DNA of 64,000 nt from Halovenus amylolytica (GCA_004015825.1 SAYS01000007.1:142698-206697); one strand, 5' to 3'. Shown: positions 26,424-35,976, numbered from the stretch's first letter. A program made the numbers and translations. The notes: generated by a model not told the origin, from the sequence alone.

Positions 26424-27200
26424 TCAGGCCCGCCGGACCAGATGGTCCCGCACCGTCTGCTGAGCGCTATCACAGAGTTCGTCGAGTCGGACAGCCGTCG
26501 CCACCACGGGGTTGTCGACCGGGAACTCCTGATACAGATAGGAGACGAGCTGACAGTGGCGGATCCCGGCGTCGAGATTCTGGCTCGTCGTTCCATCGAG
26601 CAGTTCCTGGCGGTCCTGGATCAGTTCGTCACAGCGTTCCCGATGTGCAGCCAGTGTCTCGTGGCGGTGCTGGAGGGCATCGAAGCCGAGTTCTATCAGC
26701 GGGATCTCATTTTTTTCGGCGAGCCAGGCGGTGATCCCGTCGACCGTCTCGCCAGCGGATCCGAGATGTGCTGCTTCAGTGTCGAGTGCGCGGGACATCG
26801 CACGGGTCTCCGTCTCTCGGTTCTCGGTCTCGCTGCGGATCGCACCCTTGAGTTCGCGCGAAAACCCCGTCTCCGTCGTCGAAGCGAGCGCGACAGCAAT
26901 CTGGTCGGTGAACTCGTTTCGGATCGTCTCCAGCAGCGATTCGTCGCCATTACAGCTGTGTGGCCGGATCGTCTCCCTGAACGCTGTGCGGACTGCCCGA
27001 CACTGGTCGTCACCCGTCCGGCTGTTCTGCAGTTGTGTGCCGACAGTTGCCGTCATCCCACCCGCGGGGGTGGCCGGGGCTGTCGGGAGTGACGACACCC
27101 GATCACGGAACCGATCGAATGCGTCACGTTTCGCAGTGACTGCCGACTGTTCGTTCTCGACACGACGCTGGGCACGGTCGATGAATGTTGTCACGGTCAT
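26424..27200 (-). CDS. Long helical protein of unknown function behind DtxR-type boxes
   Basis: A 258-residue, mostly alpha-helical protein (MTVTTFIDRAQRRVENEQSA, then KRDAFDRFRDRV; later LQHRHETLAAHRERCDELIQ) with coiled-coil character and no TM segment. It resembles a haloarchaeal family of unknown function. ATG at 27200; two DtxR-type palindromes lie 34-90 bases upstream. It shares this promoter motif with the amphi-Trp gene immediately downstream, so both are probably under the same metal-responsive control. Confidence 0.72.
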   Translation of the reverse strand: MTVTTFIDRAQRRVENEQSAVTAKRDAFDRFRDRVSSLPTAPATPAGGMTATVGTQLQNSRTGDDQCRAVRTAFRETIRPHSCNGDESLLETIRNEFTDQIAVALASTTETGFSRELKGAIRSETENRETETRAMSRALDTEAAHLGSAGETVDGITAWLAEKNEIPLIELGFDALQHRHETLAAHRERCDELIQDRQELLDGTTSQNLDAGIRHCQLVSYLYQEFPVDNPVVATAVRLDELCDSAQQTVRDHLVRRA

Positions 27201-27233
27201 ATGTTGGGAGATCACACCTGGGGGGCAGACATT

Positions 27234-27249
27234 TTTAGGTCTACCTAAA
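27234..27249. promoter_or_regulatory. DtxR/IdeR-type box upstream of helical protein gene
   Basis: TTTAGGTCTACCTAAA, arms TTTAGGT/ACCTAAA identical to those at 26362-26377. It overlaps the TAAAAAT stretch likely to serve as TATA element for the gene starting at 27200. Confidence 0.7.
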
Positions 27250-27265
27250 CCATTAAAGATGCTTC

Positions 27266-27288
27266 GGTTTTTAGGTTGGCCAAAAACC
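27266..27288. promoter_or_regulatory. Degenerate second box of the same type
   Basis: A 23-bp near-palindrome with arms GGTTTTT and AAAAACC and a TTAGGTTGGCC core, 17 bases beyond the first box. Two adjacent sites would allow cooperative binding. Confidence 0.5.
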
Positions 27289-27292
27289 CACT

Positions 27293-28015
27293 CTAGAGGC
27301 TGGGGTGGGTGATCTGTTCATCCGGGTGGAGTGATTCGAACCGGTCGCACATCGCTTCGAGCGCTTTCGTTTCGCGTCGCCGGCTCTCCTCCTCGCTGAT
27401 CTCCTCACAGCCCGGTGGGAGATCGCGCCCCCGGTCGGTGAAGTAGCCGTCCGGGGCGACCCAGTCGTGATAGAACGGTCGGTCGTCGGCTTCGAGCAGC
27501 GCGACCGCGACCTCGGCACCGTGGCCAGCACAGACGACCGCCTGGTGTGATTTCTCGGCGAGCCGACCGGCGGCATAGAGCCCGTCGACACCAGTGCGAC
27601 CCTGTTCGTCCGTATCGACGAACGTCTTGCCACGGTCGATGAAGCCGACGCCGTCGATCGTTTCGAGATAGTCGACCGTGTTCTTCGTCGCAGCGATGAC
27701 GTACTCGGTCCGGAAGCGGTCACCCGACTCCGTCTCGACCGCGAACCCGTCGTCGGTCTGCTCGACGTGGGTGACTCTGCCATCGTGTCGCTCACAGCCT
27801 GCTCGGTCGGCCTGTTCGCCCATCAGATCGAGCAACTGACGGGGGTTGACGCCGGCCGGGAAGCCGGGGAAGTTCTCGATGTGGGCATTTCTTCGCAGGA
27901 TCGACTCGCCCGTGTCGACGATGAGTGTGTCCATACCGTGACGTGCCGTGAAAATCCCCGCCGAACGGCCGGCGACGCCGCCACCGACGATCAGGACGTC
28001 TGTTGGAACGGTCAT
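27293..28015 (-). CDS. FAD-dependent oxidoreductase, thioredoxin-reductase-like, single FAD domain
   Basis: A 240-residue flavoprotein with the dinucleotide-binding loop VLIVGGGVAGRSAGIFTARH and the C-terminal FAD motif GVDGLYAAGRLAEKSHQAVV. The separate NADPH-binding domain and CxxC redox motif of true thioredoxin reductases are missing; the middle contains only a short linker region. Electron donor and substrate are unknown. ATG at 28015 with a TTAATC TATA-like element about 25 bases upstream. Confidence 0.85.
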   Translation of the reverse strand: MTVPTDVLIVGGGVAGRSAGIFTARHGMDTLIVDTGESILRRNAHIENFPGFPAGVNPRQLLDLMGEQADRAGCERHDGRVTHVEQTDDGFAVETESGDRFRTEYVIAATKNTVDYLETIDGVGFIDRGKTFVDTDEQGRTGVDGLYAAGRLAEKSHQAVVCAGHGAEVAVALLEADDRPFYHDWVAPDGYFTDRGRDLPPGCEEISEEESRRRETKALEAMCDRFESLHPDEQITHPSL

Positions 28016-28132
28016 ACGAGTGCTTAGAACTCACCGTTGATTAATCCGCGACCCGCTGGCGGTCGAACATCTCTCTAACCGGCGAGAGCAGTCACGAAAT
28101 GTCGGGGCAGTGGTTGGATTGCTCGAAAGGAA

Positions 28133-28894
28133 TCACTCGGGAAGTGGACAGTCGTCGGGAACGACCTGCTGGTCGAGCGCGTCGACGGTCTGTTCCAGTA
28201 CGGGCACCATATTCTCGGTATCCTCGCGGTTGTACTCGATCAGTCGCTCCAGCGAGCCGTCGACACCGCGTTCGTGTTCGTGCCAGAGCCGGACCGCCTC
28301 CCGCCCGTCGACGTCGGGAAGCTCGCGCTCGATCCCCAGCGTCCGTTCGATCTCGCTCAGCCCGCCGGAGAGGCCGAGTTTCCGGCAGGTCGGCATGAGA
28401 TCGATGTGTGGGAAATCGAGATCGATGCCGAAGGAGTGCTCCAGAAACGGGATATCGAACCGGGCGCCGTTGAACGTGACGAGCAAGCCAGCATCCGCGA
28501 AGGCGGCAGTGAGTTCCTCGGCAGTCAGGTCGTCACCGCGGACGAGTGTCCGTGTCTGCCCATCCTGGTAGAGCGAGACCGTGGTGACGACGCTCGTGTG
28601 GTGGTCCAGCCCCGTCGTCTCGATATCGAAAAAGCAGGCCTGCTCCCGGAAACTCTCGTAGAGCCGCCAGCGGGCACCCGTCGGAAACACCTCGTCAAAA
28701 TACGAGACGTCGTCGGCCTCGATGGCGTGCTCACCCTGTTCGATGAACGCTTCGATCCGCTCGGCGCGTGTCGGACCAACGCCCTCGCAGCTGTCGTCGA
28801 ACTCCGTCCAGTGGGTGATCCCCTGTTTCCACAGTCGTCGCTCGATCGTCTCGCCGATGCCCTCGGCCCCCAGGAACGAATTTTCGACGCGCAC
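28133..28894 (-). CDS. RNase H-like (DEDD) exonuclease domain protein
   Basis: A 253-residue protein with an N-terminal helical part including a helix-hairpin-helix-like stretch (CEGVGPTRAERIEAFIEQ). A DEDD exonuclease fold follows: FFDIETTGL (motif I), VTFNGARFDIPFLEH (motif II), and EYNREDTENM (motif III). Such proteins trim DNA or RNA 3' ends; the substrate is not known. TTAATC about 25 bases before the ATG (28894) suggests a leaderless transcript. Confidence 0.87.
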   Translation of the reverse strand: MRVENSFLGAEGIGETIERRLWKQGITHWTEFDDSCEGVGPTRAERIEAFIEQGEHAIEADDVSYFDEVFPTGARWRLYESFREQACFFDIETTGLDHHTSVVTTVSLYQDGQTRTLVRGDDLTAEELTAAFADAGLLVTFNGARFDIPFLEHSFGIDLDFPHIDLMPTCRKLGLSGGLSEIERTLGIERELPDVDGREAVRLWHEHERGVDGSLERLIEYNREDTENMVPVLEQTVDALDQQVVPDDCPLPE

Positions 28895-29073
28895 AGGTGT
28901 ACTCTGCGAGCACCCGGATTAATCGTTACGGTCGCACCGGTCGCAGATCCACGACTGTCTGTCCGGTAGCTTCTGAATGTACGGCCCATCGGACGGGGCA
29001 CGTAACCAATCAGTCACCGCCTACGCCCGTTCAGGAAGACCAATACAAGATAGGAAGCGGGCCAGGTGTCAGT

Positions 29074-29427
29074 ATGGCGACCAGTGCTGATACGGCTGAT
29101 CTGTTTCCCGAGACGCCCGCCATGGACCGCGAGCAGTTGCTCTGGGTGACAGCGATCCTCTTTTTTGGCATCGGTGATCTGGTGACGACGTCGATCGGGA
29201 TCCAGGCGAGTCACGTCTCAGAGACCGGAACGCTTCAGGAACCCCTGCTCCGGCAGTTCGGACTGGTTTCGGTCCCGGGGCTGAAACTCGCGGTGTTTGC
29301 CGGCTTTTTCGCCTGCTGGCGACTCATCCCGCGTCCGCACAATCTGGGTGTCCCACTCGCTCTGACGACCGTCGGTGCCCTCGTCACTGTCTGGAACGCT
29401 GTGGTCATCGTCGGCCCTGTGCTGTAA
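29074..29427 (+). CDS. Hypothetical membrane protein, 117 aa
   Basis: A 117-residue protein with three to four TM segments (LLWVTAILFFGIGDLVTTSI; LKLAVFAGFFACWRLI; VPLALTTVGALVTVWNAVVI). ATG at 29074 was chosen because upstream codons are not protein-like. No recognisable family; conserved small integral membrane proteins of this shape are common in haloarchaea. Confidence 0.75.
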   Translation: MATSADTADLFPETPAMDREQLLWVTAILFFGIGDLVTTSIGIQASHVSETGTLQEPLLRQFGLVSVPGLKLAVFAGFFACWRLIPRPHNLGVPLALTTVGALVTVWNAVVIVGPVL

Positions 29428-29527
29428 GCTCGAAGAGTTATCCAAAATGGAGGGGGGTCACCGGGGATCGGAGAGCCGGTGTGGCCGCGAGGGATCAGAC
29501 GGCCACAGACAGGGTGGTCGCCCAGCG

Positions 29528-29758
29528 TCAGCGCTTGTACTCCTTACCGAGGACGAGGCCTGCAACGTTTGCAGCCACCAGTCCCGCAACCACGGCGGGG
29601 GACTGCTGTGCGACACCTGCCGCAAGCAGCGACAGGAGGACGAACGGAATGACGATCGCACTCCAGAACCCGAGCAGTCGAACGGGGTATTCGACAGCGG
29701 ACTGGAGGGTCTGTCGGTCGGTGCTGGCAATCGGATCGAGCGGGGTGGCGCTGGACAT
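29528..29758 (-). CDS. Small two-TM protein of unknown function (76 aa)
   Basis: A 76-residue protein with an N-terminal soluble stretch and two TM helices (LLGFWSAIVIPFVLLSLLAA and AVVAGLVAANVAGLVLG) ending in a basic tail (KEYKR). ATG at 29758. An AT-rich stretch with TATATAAA-like sequence about 35 bases upstream (29796-29803) may be its promoter. Confidence 0.7.
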   Translation of the reverse strand: MSSATPLDPIASTDRQTLQSAVEYPVRLLGFWSAIVIPFVLLSLLAAGVAQQSPAVVAGLVAANVAGLVLGKEYKR

Positions 29759-29961
29759 TGTGGCTCTCCTTACTCCTGTCCACGCACCATACCCGTATAT
29801 AAACGCGAGATTACTAGCGCTATTTCGGTTCTTTTTCACCAGGATTCACAGGAGTAGTAACATTTTATATAGAACTACTAACGTTTTATGAGTGTCTCAG
29901 ACACCGTTAGAAGTTTTATTCTCTCCTCTAAGACGAGATCTCCCGAAGAGAGCGACGAACA

Positions 29962-32370
29962 CTACGAAACGCGGACAGTTCGTGTTCGAACGACAGGTTC
30001 GAGGGACAGATCCGGGAAGACAGCGCGGACGGCAAACGTTAACTCGTCAGTATCGCCGCCGAAGACGCCGACCGGGAGGGTCGTTTCGCCGAGGTAGGTC
30101 GCCTTCTCGGTCATCTCGACACCGTTTACCGTCACCGAAAGCGAAGCGCGTGCGTCACCTGCCGTCGACTGGACTGTGACCTCACACAGTTCGCGCTCAC
30201 CGCGGGGGATCGTCTCCGGGAACGTACCCCAGTCGACGGACACGGCGGGCAACGCTCCCGCACCCTCGTGGATCTGTTCGGCCACGCCCTCGGTGACGCC
30301 CGCAGCAGCGAGTTTCGACGGCGTCGACGAGGCGACGTCGCCCGGCGTCTGGAAGCCAGCTGCTGCGAGTGTGCGCGCCCGCTTTGCACCCACGCCGTCG
30401 ATGGCGGTCAGGCCGACTGCGTCCTCACTGACACCGGTCTCGACGCGGGCTTCGATCCGACAGACCAGATTCGCCTGTGTCGGCGTGCCGAACCGGTCGA
30501 GGATCGCGCGCAAGGCGGCGAGCAAGCGGAGCGCATTCTGGCGGATAATCCAGGCGTCGCTCCGTAGCGTCGAGGGCGTCGTGTTACTCATGCCAGCCTC
30601 CAGGATGGCGAGTACCTTCCGCCGGCCCGGATCGAGTCCCTCGGCCCGGTTGCCGAGGACGGCGTCGATCGCGTCTTCCTCGTCGGAGCGCGCACTGACG
30701 CTGTCGAACTCGGAGGCGGTCGCGATCGCTTTCAGCACGTCGATCGACGCGAACTCCTCGCGGTCTGCGAGATCCGCGAAGCGGCGAGCGGTCGTCAGTT
30801 CGAGGTAGAACTTCGAGGTGAGCCGTCCGAGCGGCGTCGGTTCGATCGAGAGTCCGTCCATCGCGACGAACTCGCGGTCGACGAGCCACTCCAGGGTATC
30901 GCTGACACGTGAACGGAGTTTCTCGCCGGAGACGTAGGAGCCGCCTCGCTGTGCACGGACGTAGTAGAAGGTCGTCTCCAGCCAGTCCATCGCACCGTCG
31001 ACGTCTGTGACGGTTCCGAGTGCGATTTCGGCGTTGAGGTGGACCGCCAGATCGCTGGCCGGCGGCCCCGACGTCTCTGTTCCACCGGTTCCGGTTCGGT
31101 CGGCCAGTCGGGACTCGATCGTCTTCCCGTCCCGGAGGAGTTGGCGAAAGCGGTCGACCGAGGAGCCATCACAGACGATCCAGGCGTAGCCCTTGTCGTC
31201 GTAGCCCGGTCGGCCGGCCCGGCCGAGCATCTGGAGGATATCCAGCGGGCTCATCTCTACCTCACCTTCAAGTGGGTCGTGGTGTTTCGTATCCCGGATC
31301 ACGACACACCGCGCTGGCAGGTTGACACCCCAGGCGAGCGTCGAGGTCGAAAACAGGAGCTGGATTTTCCCCTCGCGAAACCAGCGCTCGACGCGGTTCT
31401 TGTCGTCGCGGGAGAGCCCGGCATGGTGAAAGCCAACCCCGTCGAGAACCGACTGCCGGAGCGTGTCGTCGGAGAGTTCGTCAGTCGCAGTATGGAAATC
31501 GTAGTCCCCGCGCGCGCCCATCGGAATGTCGCGCTGGGCGAGTTCGTCGCGCGACTTCTTGGCTGCCTGAACCGTATCCTGCCGCGAGGCGACGAAGACC
31601 AGCGCCTGGCCCTCCTCGCGGATGTGTTGTTCGGCGAGATCCAGCGCGCGATACAGTCGGCGGTACTTGTCCGCGAAGGCGTTCTCGCCGTGAGTGTAGG
31701 TCGCAACGTCCGCATCCAGCGGGACGGGGCGGTAGTCGTCGTCGAAGGAGAAGGTCGTCTCCGGGGGCGCGTCGAGCCAGGCAGCCACGTCGTCGGTGTT
31801 CGGCATCGTCGCCGAGAGGGCGACGACCCGGGGATCACAGAGGCGGCGCAGGCGGGAGATCGTCACTTCGAGGACGCTGCCACGCTGTTCGGAGTCGAGC
31901 AGGTGGACCTCGTCGATGATACAGCAGTCGATATCGGTCACGAAGGAGTACCGGCGGGAGTCGTGCTTGCGAGTCGCGGAGTCGGCCTTCTCGGGGGTCA
32001 TCACCAGGATATCGGCGCGTTCGGCCCGGCGGGGGTTCAGATCGCGTTCGCCGGTGACGACGTACACCGAGTAGCCCAGTTCCTCGAAGCGGTCCCACTC
32101 CCGCTCTTTCTCGTTGGTCAGCGCGCGCAGCGGGGCGAGAAACAGCGCCGTCCCGCCGTCTTGGAGGGTCCGACAGATCGCAACCTCCGCGACGGCCGTC
32201 TTGCCGCTGGCGGTCGGTGCGCTGACGACGATGTTCTCCTCGGAGTCGAGCAGTGCCGGCAGTGTCTCCGACTGCATGCGGTTGAACCGCTCGAAGGGAA
32301 ACGCCCCGGTGAAGTCGGGAAGAACGTCGGCGACGGCGATTTCCGTCCCGGTGTCCGCGCTGTGGGTCAC
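29962..32370 (-). CDS. Ski2/Hel308-family DEAD/DEAH-box helicase
   Basis: About 802 residues from GTG at 32370. RecA domains carry APTASGKT (Walker A), IIDEVHLL (motif II), ALSATMPN (III), VFVASR (IV), STSTLAWGVNLPA (V) and QMLGRAGRPGYD (VI). They are followed by a winged helix, ratchet-like helical region and a helix-hairpin-helix (LTAIDGVGAKRARTLAAAG), then a beta-rich C-terminal domain. Family members unwind forked DNA or remodel RNPs. The start is uncertain: the frame opens at a TTG (32460), but the likely TATA (TTAATA near 32455) lies downstream of that, favouring GTG 32394 or 32370. Confidence 0.9.
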   Translation of the reverse strand: MTHSADTGTEIAVADVLPDFTGAFPFERFNRMQSETLPALLDSEENIVVSAPTASGKTAVAEVAICRTLQDGGTALFLAPLRALTNEKEREWDRFEELGYSVYVVTGERDLNPRRAERADILVMTPEKADSATRKHDSRRYSFVTDIDCCIIDEVHLLDSEQRGSVLEVTISRLRRLCDPRVVALSATMPNTDDVAAWLDAPPETTFSFDDDYRPVPLDADVATYTHGENAFADKYRRLYRALDLAEQHIREEGQALVFVASRQDTVQAAKKSRDELAQRDIPMGARGDYDFHTATDELSDDTLRQSVLDGVGFHHAGLSRDDKNRVERWFREGKIQLLFSTSTLAWGVNLPARCVVIRDTKHHDPLEGEVEMSPLDILQMLGRAGRPGYDDKGYAWIVCDGSSVDRFRQLLRDGKTIESRLADRTGTGGTETSGPPASDLAVHLNAEIALGTVTDVDGAMDWLETTFYYVRAQRGGSYVSGEKLRSRVSDTLEWLVDREFVAMDGLSIEPTPLGRLTSKFYLELTTARRFADLADREEFASIDVLKAIATASEFDSVSARSDEEDAIDAVLGNRAEGLDPGRRKVLAILEAGMSNTTPSTLRSDAWIIRQNALRLLAALRAILDRFGTPTQANLVCRIEARVETGVSEDAVGLTAIDGVGAKRARTLAAAGFQTPGDVASSTPSKLAAAGVTEGVAEQIHEGAGALPAVSVDWGTFPETIPRGERELCEVTVQSTAGDARASLSVTVNGVEMTEKATYLGETTLPVGVFGGDTDELTFAVRAVFPDLSLEPVVRTRTVRVS

Positions 32371-32461
32371 ATCGGGAGACAGGGAGCAGTGCACATAGGC
32401 GTTTCTGTCGCGGGCTGGCTGCTGGTCCTGGGAGCAGAGAAATAGACTTGTATTAATCAAG

Positions 32462-32474
32462 TTGGTTAAACCAA
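32462..32474. promoter_or_regulatory. Perfect 13-bp palindrome upstream of helicase gene
   Basis: TTGGTTAAACCAA lies next to the TTAATA element that probably drives the helicase gene. It could be an operator, but no regulator is adjacent. Confidence 0.5.
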
Positions 32475-32639
32475 GTTAGTTTCGCGAATCGAACGACTGC
32501 GTCGGTTTTCCGAAGAATAGGCCAGTTCATACTGGGGGTTCTCGTCGCGGTTGGCAGTGTGGGCTCGCTGTTCAACGAGACAGTACTGACTGGAAGAGCC
32601 GGTGCACCTGATCCGCGACGTGTCCGAAGAAACAGCGTG

Positions 32640-32762
32640 TTACAGATACTCGACGGCCGATCCACACTGCTGACAGACAACTGCGAGCCGGTTCTTCCCG
32701 CTGTCGTGGACGTTCTTGACTGTGGTATCGCCGTGGCACATCTCGTCAGCAGCGTTCGCCAT
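32640..32762 (-). CDS. Small zinc-finger protein, 40 aa
   Basis: A 40-residue protein starting MANAADEMCHGDTTV and containing VCQQCGSA. One Cys-His pair and one CxxC pair could bind a single zinc ion. Haloarchaea encode many such micro-proteins with zinc-binding cysteines. ATG 32762 and TAA 32642-32640. It is short, so confidence rests on the cysteine pattern and its place in an otherwise empty gap. Confidence 0.6.
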   Translation of the reverse strand: MANAADEMCHGDTTVKNVHDSGKNRLAVVCQQCGSAVEYL

Positions 32763-32839
32763 ACAGGGAGAAACAACGCTGTGAGCTAAGCAGTCCACCC
32801 AGCCTATACAGGTGGGTTTAAATCATCAATTTCACATAA

Positions 32840-33520
32840 TTATTCGGGTGAGTAGATCTGTTCACACGCCAGGCAGACGACCCGTTCCTCGTCGAGGCGT
32901 TCGTACCGACCGGTCCGGGCGCCGATGATGCCGCGTTCGCTCCAGGCAGCGTCACAGTGGTCCTGTGGACAGCGGTCGGGGATCGCCGTGTCGTCCTCGT
33001 GTTCCGCGACGACAGCTTCGAGTCTGTCGAGATTCCGCCGGCTCTCCGGATCGTCGAGTTCGGCCCTGAGATGTTCGAGATGGTCGCTCAGTTCGGCATC
33101 GGGTGGCTGCTCCTCGATCTCGAACTCCCGGTCCCGTGCGCCGCCCTGTCCGGAGAGAAATCCCGGGACAGTGGGCGTCTCCTGGTCGTCCTCCCGGATG
33201 TCGGGTTCGGAGTTCTCGGCATCGTCTGGAGTCGCCCGATCCTCGCCAGGAGTGCGGGATTGTGTGGCTCGCGGATCTGCATTCCACTCTCCCTGTGGCA
33301 GCGTCCGGTCGGAATGTGTTTCGTCGTCGCTCCGGAGCGAACCGAGCCGGGCGAGGACCAGTAACAGCGCTGGACCGACGAGAAGTGCTGCCAGAACGAG
33401 CGTCTGCCAGTCAGTGGTGTCCCCAAACTGCCCCAGGATAGCCAGATTCGACAGTAGTGGCCGCGAGACGAGCGCGAGTGCGAAAATGAAAAACAGAGCG
33501 GTCCCAACGAGTCGTTTCAT
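32840..33520 (-). CDS. Membrane protein with C-terminal zinc-binding tail
   Basis: A 226-residue protein. Two N-terminal TM helices (LVGTALFFIFALALVS and WQTLVLAALLVGPALLLVLA) are followed by a long acidic, disordered linker (residues about 70-130), a helical stretch and a C-terminal Cys/His cluster (CPQDHC...CLACEQIYSPE) likely to bind zinc. It ends its start 15 bases downstream of the HTH-regulator stop, so they form one transcription unit. Function unknown. Confidence 0.78.
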   Translation of the reverse strand: MKRLVGTALFFIFALALVSRPLLSNLAILGQFGDTTDWQTLVLAALLVGPALLLVLARLGSLRSDDETHSDRTLPQGEWNADPRATQSRTPGEDRATPDDAENSEPDIREDDQETPTVPGFLSGQGGARDREFEIEEQPPDAELSDHLEHLRAELDDPESRRNLDRLEAVVAEHEDDTAIPDRCPQDHCDAAWSERGIIGARTGRYERLDEERVVCLACEQIYSPE

Positions 33521-33535
33521 CGTCCCGATCGGCGA

Positions 33536-34504
33536 CTACGCCAGCTCTTCGATGCCGGTCCGGTCGGCGATGAGGTTGCGCAGTTCGGAGCGGTCCTCGA
33601 TATCTTCCATCTCCGCCTGTTCGATCAGCGCCGTGCCGTCGACGGATTCACGCGGTGCGCGCTCGACGACGTACACCGAGTGGGTGCGCGTGACCTCGCC
33701 GACCGAGGACATGATCCGGGCCCGTTTCTCGGCCGTTTTCGTGAACTCGGAGTGACCAGTCAGGACCTGCTCCTGCTGGCCCTCGTCCTCGCTGACGGTC
33801 TTGAACGGCGCGCGTTCGGTCGGGTGGACCTCGTAGCCGACGCGGGTGAGCACCGTGACGATCGCCTCGTCGTCCGGATCGACGTCCGGGCCGTCGGGTG
33901 GGTCGTCGGCCTTCCGGACGGAGTCACCGCCGTCTTCGAGCACCGACACCGGCGAGGTCAGCGGCGCGTCGAACAGATCCTCCAGTTCGGCCGCGACCTC
34001 GACACTCGCGTCCATCCCGTCCTCGTACTTCGAGACAGTCCGTCGCGAGACACCCAGTTCCTTGGCGAGTCGGCCGAGCGACCAGTCTTTCTGTTCGCGG
34101 GCATCTTGCAGGACTTCACTGTCGATGTTGACGTAGAGGCCACCGGGAGCGGCGTAGATCAGCGGTGGAACGCCCTCGACGAACAGATCCATGGCCGTAT
34201 CCGGCGAGAGGACTGGCACACCGTTGCGGAAGTAGACGACGCCGGGATCGAGATCCTGATCCCGTGTCCGGAGCCCGATCACCACCGGTGTCGCGTTCAG
34301 ATACCGTCCGAGGCGGCGCATCTCCGCCCCTGTTCGAGCGTCGAAGGCGTCGATGTTCCCGAGAATCTTCACCAACAGTACATCTTCGCCCCGGCGTGCT
34401 GCGATATCGAAACTTTTCGGTCGGATTGCACAGCGGTCGCTAACTATGAAGCCAGCGTCTTCGAGCATCGCTGTGACGTTTCCAACCAGAGCTGACCGGG
34501 ACAT
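33536..34504 (-). CDS. HTH-type transcriptional regulator (archaeal MJ0164-type family)
   Basis: A 322-residue protein. An N-terminal nuclease-like domain of about 110 residues ([20 protein letters not shown]) is followed by an XRE-type HTH ([20 protein letters not shown]) and a C-terminal helical domain. This combination defines a widespread archaeal family of putative transcriptional regulators whose targets are unknown. It is divergent from tiaS. Confidence 0.88.
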   Translation of the reverse strand: MSRSALVGNVTAMLEDAGFIVSDRCAIRPKSFDIAARRGEDVLLVKILGNIDAFDARTGAEMRRLGRYLNATPVVIGLRTRDQDLDPGVVYFRNGVPVLSPDTAMDLFVEGVPPLIYAAPGGLYVNIDSEVLQDAREQKDWSLGRLAKELGVSRRTVSKYEDGMDASVEVAAELEDLFDAPLTSPVSVLEDGGDSVRKADDPPDGPDVDPDDEAIVTVLTRVGYEVHPTERAPFKTVSEDEGQQEQVLTGHSEFTKTAEKRARIMSSVGEVTRTHSVYVVERAPRESVDGTALIEQAEMEDIEDRSELRNLIADRTGIEELA

Positions 34505-34660
34505 TACTAGTGGGAGATATGCGTGTCGTCGTATATATGATTTGTGCCGCTCAGACGGCCCGTATCCGGCGTTTTCTGGAATATGTTGGAGAGTCTAGGG
34601 GTGTTCTGCTGGGACCGGACTCTCGAAAGGTGTTAGTGAATCTCGGCACTACCGCCCGTA

Positions 34661-35941
34661 GTGACAGTTATCGGGCTCGACGATACCGATTCGCGGGAGC
34701 TAGGGATGTGTACGACCTACGTCGCTACTCGCCTGGCCGCCCGCATCGAGCAGGCAGGCGGAACCGTCGAGCGACTGCTGCTCGTCCGGTGCAACCCCGC
34801 AGTCGAACACAAGACCCGGGGCAACGCCGCGCTGGCGGTTCATTGCGAGCTCGATACCGAGCAGGCACTCTCGCTCGCGGACGACCTGCTGGCGATGGCT
34901 GCGACCGACGACGAACGGACGAATCCGGGAGCGGTCGTGGCGGACTGTGAGCCGGAGGATGTGCCCGACGAGGTGGCCACCTTCGCACGCGATGCAGTCA
35001 GGGACCACCACGAGATCGATGCTACTCGACAACTCCGCGAACGGCTCGAATACAGCACTACGACGCGGGGGAACGGCCGCGGGCTCATCGGTGCGCTGGC
35101 GGCAGTCGGCGCGTGGCGAGCCCTCGACGAGTGGACCTACGAGTGTATCTCCTACCGCGAGCGCGAGCGCTGGGGGACCGAGCGAACGGTGGATTATGGG
35201 TCAATCTTTGAGGCTGCCGACGCGGGCTATCCGACAGTCTGGGATACGGTCGACCGCGAGGAAGGCGTCGCGGTCTGTGTCCCACGAACGCCCTGTCCGA
35301 TCCTCCACGGCATCCGTGGGGACGACCCCGATGCAGTCCGGGAGGTCGCGGAGATGATCGACGGTGAACCAGTGGAGCGACGGCAACTGTTCGTGACAAA
35401 CCAGGGCACCGACGCACACCTCCAGGATGGGACTCTGGAGACAGTTCGGGATGGGCGATCGTACCGGCTGACCGGGACCGTTACCGAACCGCCGGAGACG
35501 CGCGAGGGTGGGCACGTCTTTCTCGGGATTGGAGCGGAGGACGACGGAGAGGGGGACGAACGGTTGCAACTCGCGGCTTTCGAGCCGACGAAGCGCTTCC
35601 GGGATCGAGTGCGGGCGCTCCGCGTCGGTGACCGTATTACGGTCTGTGGCGAGCTATCGGATGGGACGCTCAAACTGGAGAAATTCGCCGTGCGTGATCT
35701 CGTCATCACCGAGCAGGCGACGCCGAACTGTCCGGACTGTGGCCGGTCGATGAAATCCGCCGGCCGGTCGGCCGGGTATCGGTGTCGGGACTGTGGGACG
35801 AGCGCAGATGGGAAAGTCGAGAACACGATTGAACGGGAGTTAGAGAAGGGGTGGTACGAGGTGCCCCCCTGTGCTCGGCGCCACATTGCGAAGCCGCTGA
35901 TTCGTGGTGGGTTCGACGCCCCGACGCATCCCGAGAAGTAG
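34661..35941 (+). CDS. tiaS: tRNA(Ile2) 2-agmatinylcytidine synthetase TiaS
   Basis: A 426-residue enzyme that uses ATP and agmatine to modify C34 of tRNA-Ile(CAU) so that it reads AUA codons. Domain order: N-terminal kinase-like domain (VIGLDDTDSRELGMCTTYVA), FLD-like middle (TRGNGRGLIGALAAVGAWRA), an OB-fold (about residues 265-350) and a C-terminal zinc ribbon (CPDCGRSM...CRDCG). The start is GTG at 34661. The tRNA-Met gene nearby is a different CAU-anticodon tRNA and is not a substrate. Confidence 0.95.
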   Translation: MTVIGLDDTDSRELGMCTTYVATRLAARIEQAGGTVERLLLVRCNPAVEHKTRGNAALAVHCELDTEQALSLADDLLAMAATDDERTNPGAVVADCEPEDVPDEVATFARDAVRDHHEIDATRQLRERLEYSTTTRGNGRGLIGALAAVGAWRALDEWTYECISYRERERWGTERTVDYGSIFEAADAGYPTVWDTVDREEGVAVCVPRTPCPILHGIRGDDPDAVREVAEMIDGEPVERRQLFVTNQGTDAHLQDGTLETVRDGRSYRLTGTVTEPPETREGGHVFLGIGAEDDGEGDERLQLAAFEPTKRFRDRVRALRVGDRITVCGELSDGTLKLEKFAVRDLVITEQATPNCPDCGRSMKSAGRSAGYRCRDCGTSADGKVENTIERELEKGWYEVPPCARRHIAKPLIRGGFDAPTHPEK

Positions 35942-35976
35942 CAGTAATTTAGACAGCAGTGGGATTTGTCGCTACG

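Noticed and set aside
29888..30097. Small ORF upstream of the helicase end (plus strand)
   Set aside because: It runs antisense into the helicase C-terminus and has no coding-like composition.
32453..32776. 107-residue minus-strand ORF in the helicase upstream gap
   Set aside because: Composition is not protein-like, and the 40-codon zinc-protein frame overlapping it fits better.
34510..34660. Small plus-strand ORF ahead of tiaS
   Set aside because: It overlaps tiaS out of frame and has no motif; the gap is most likely a divergent promoter.
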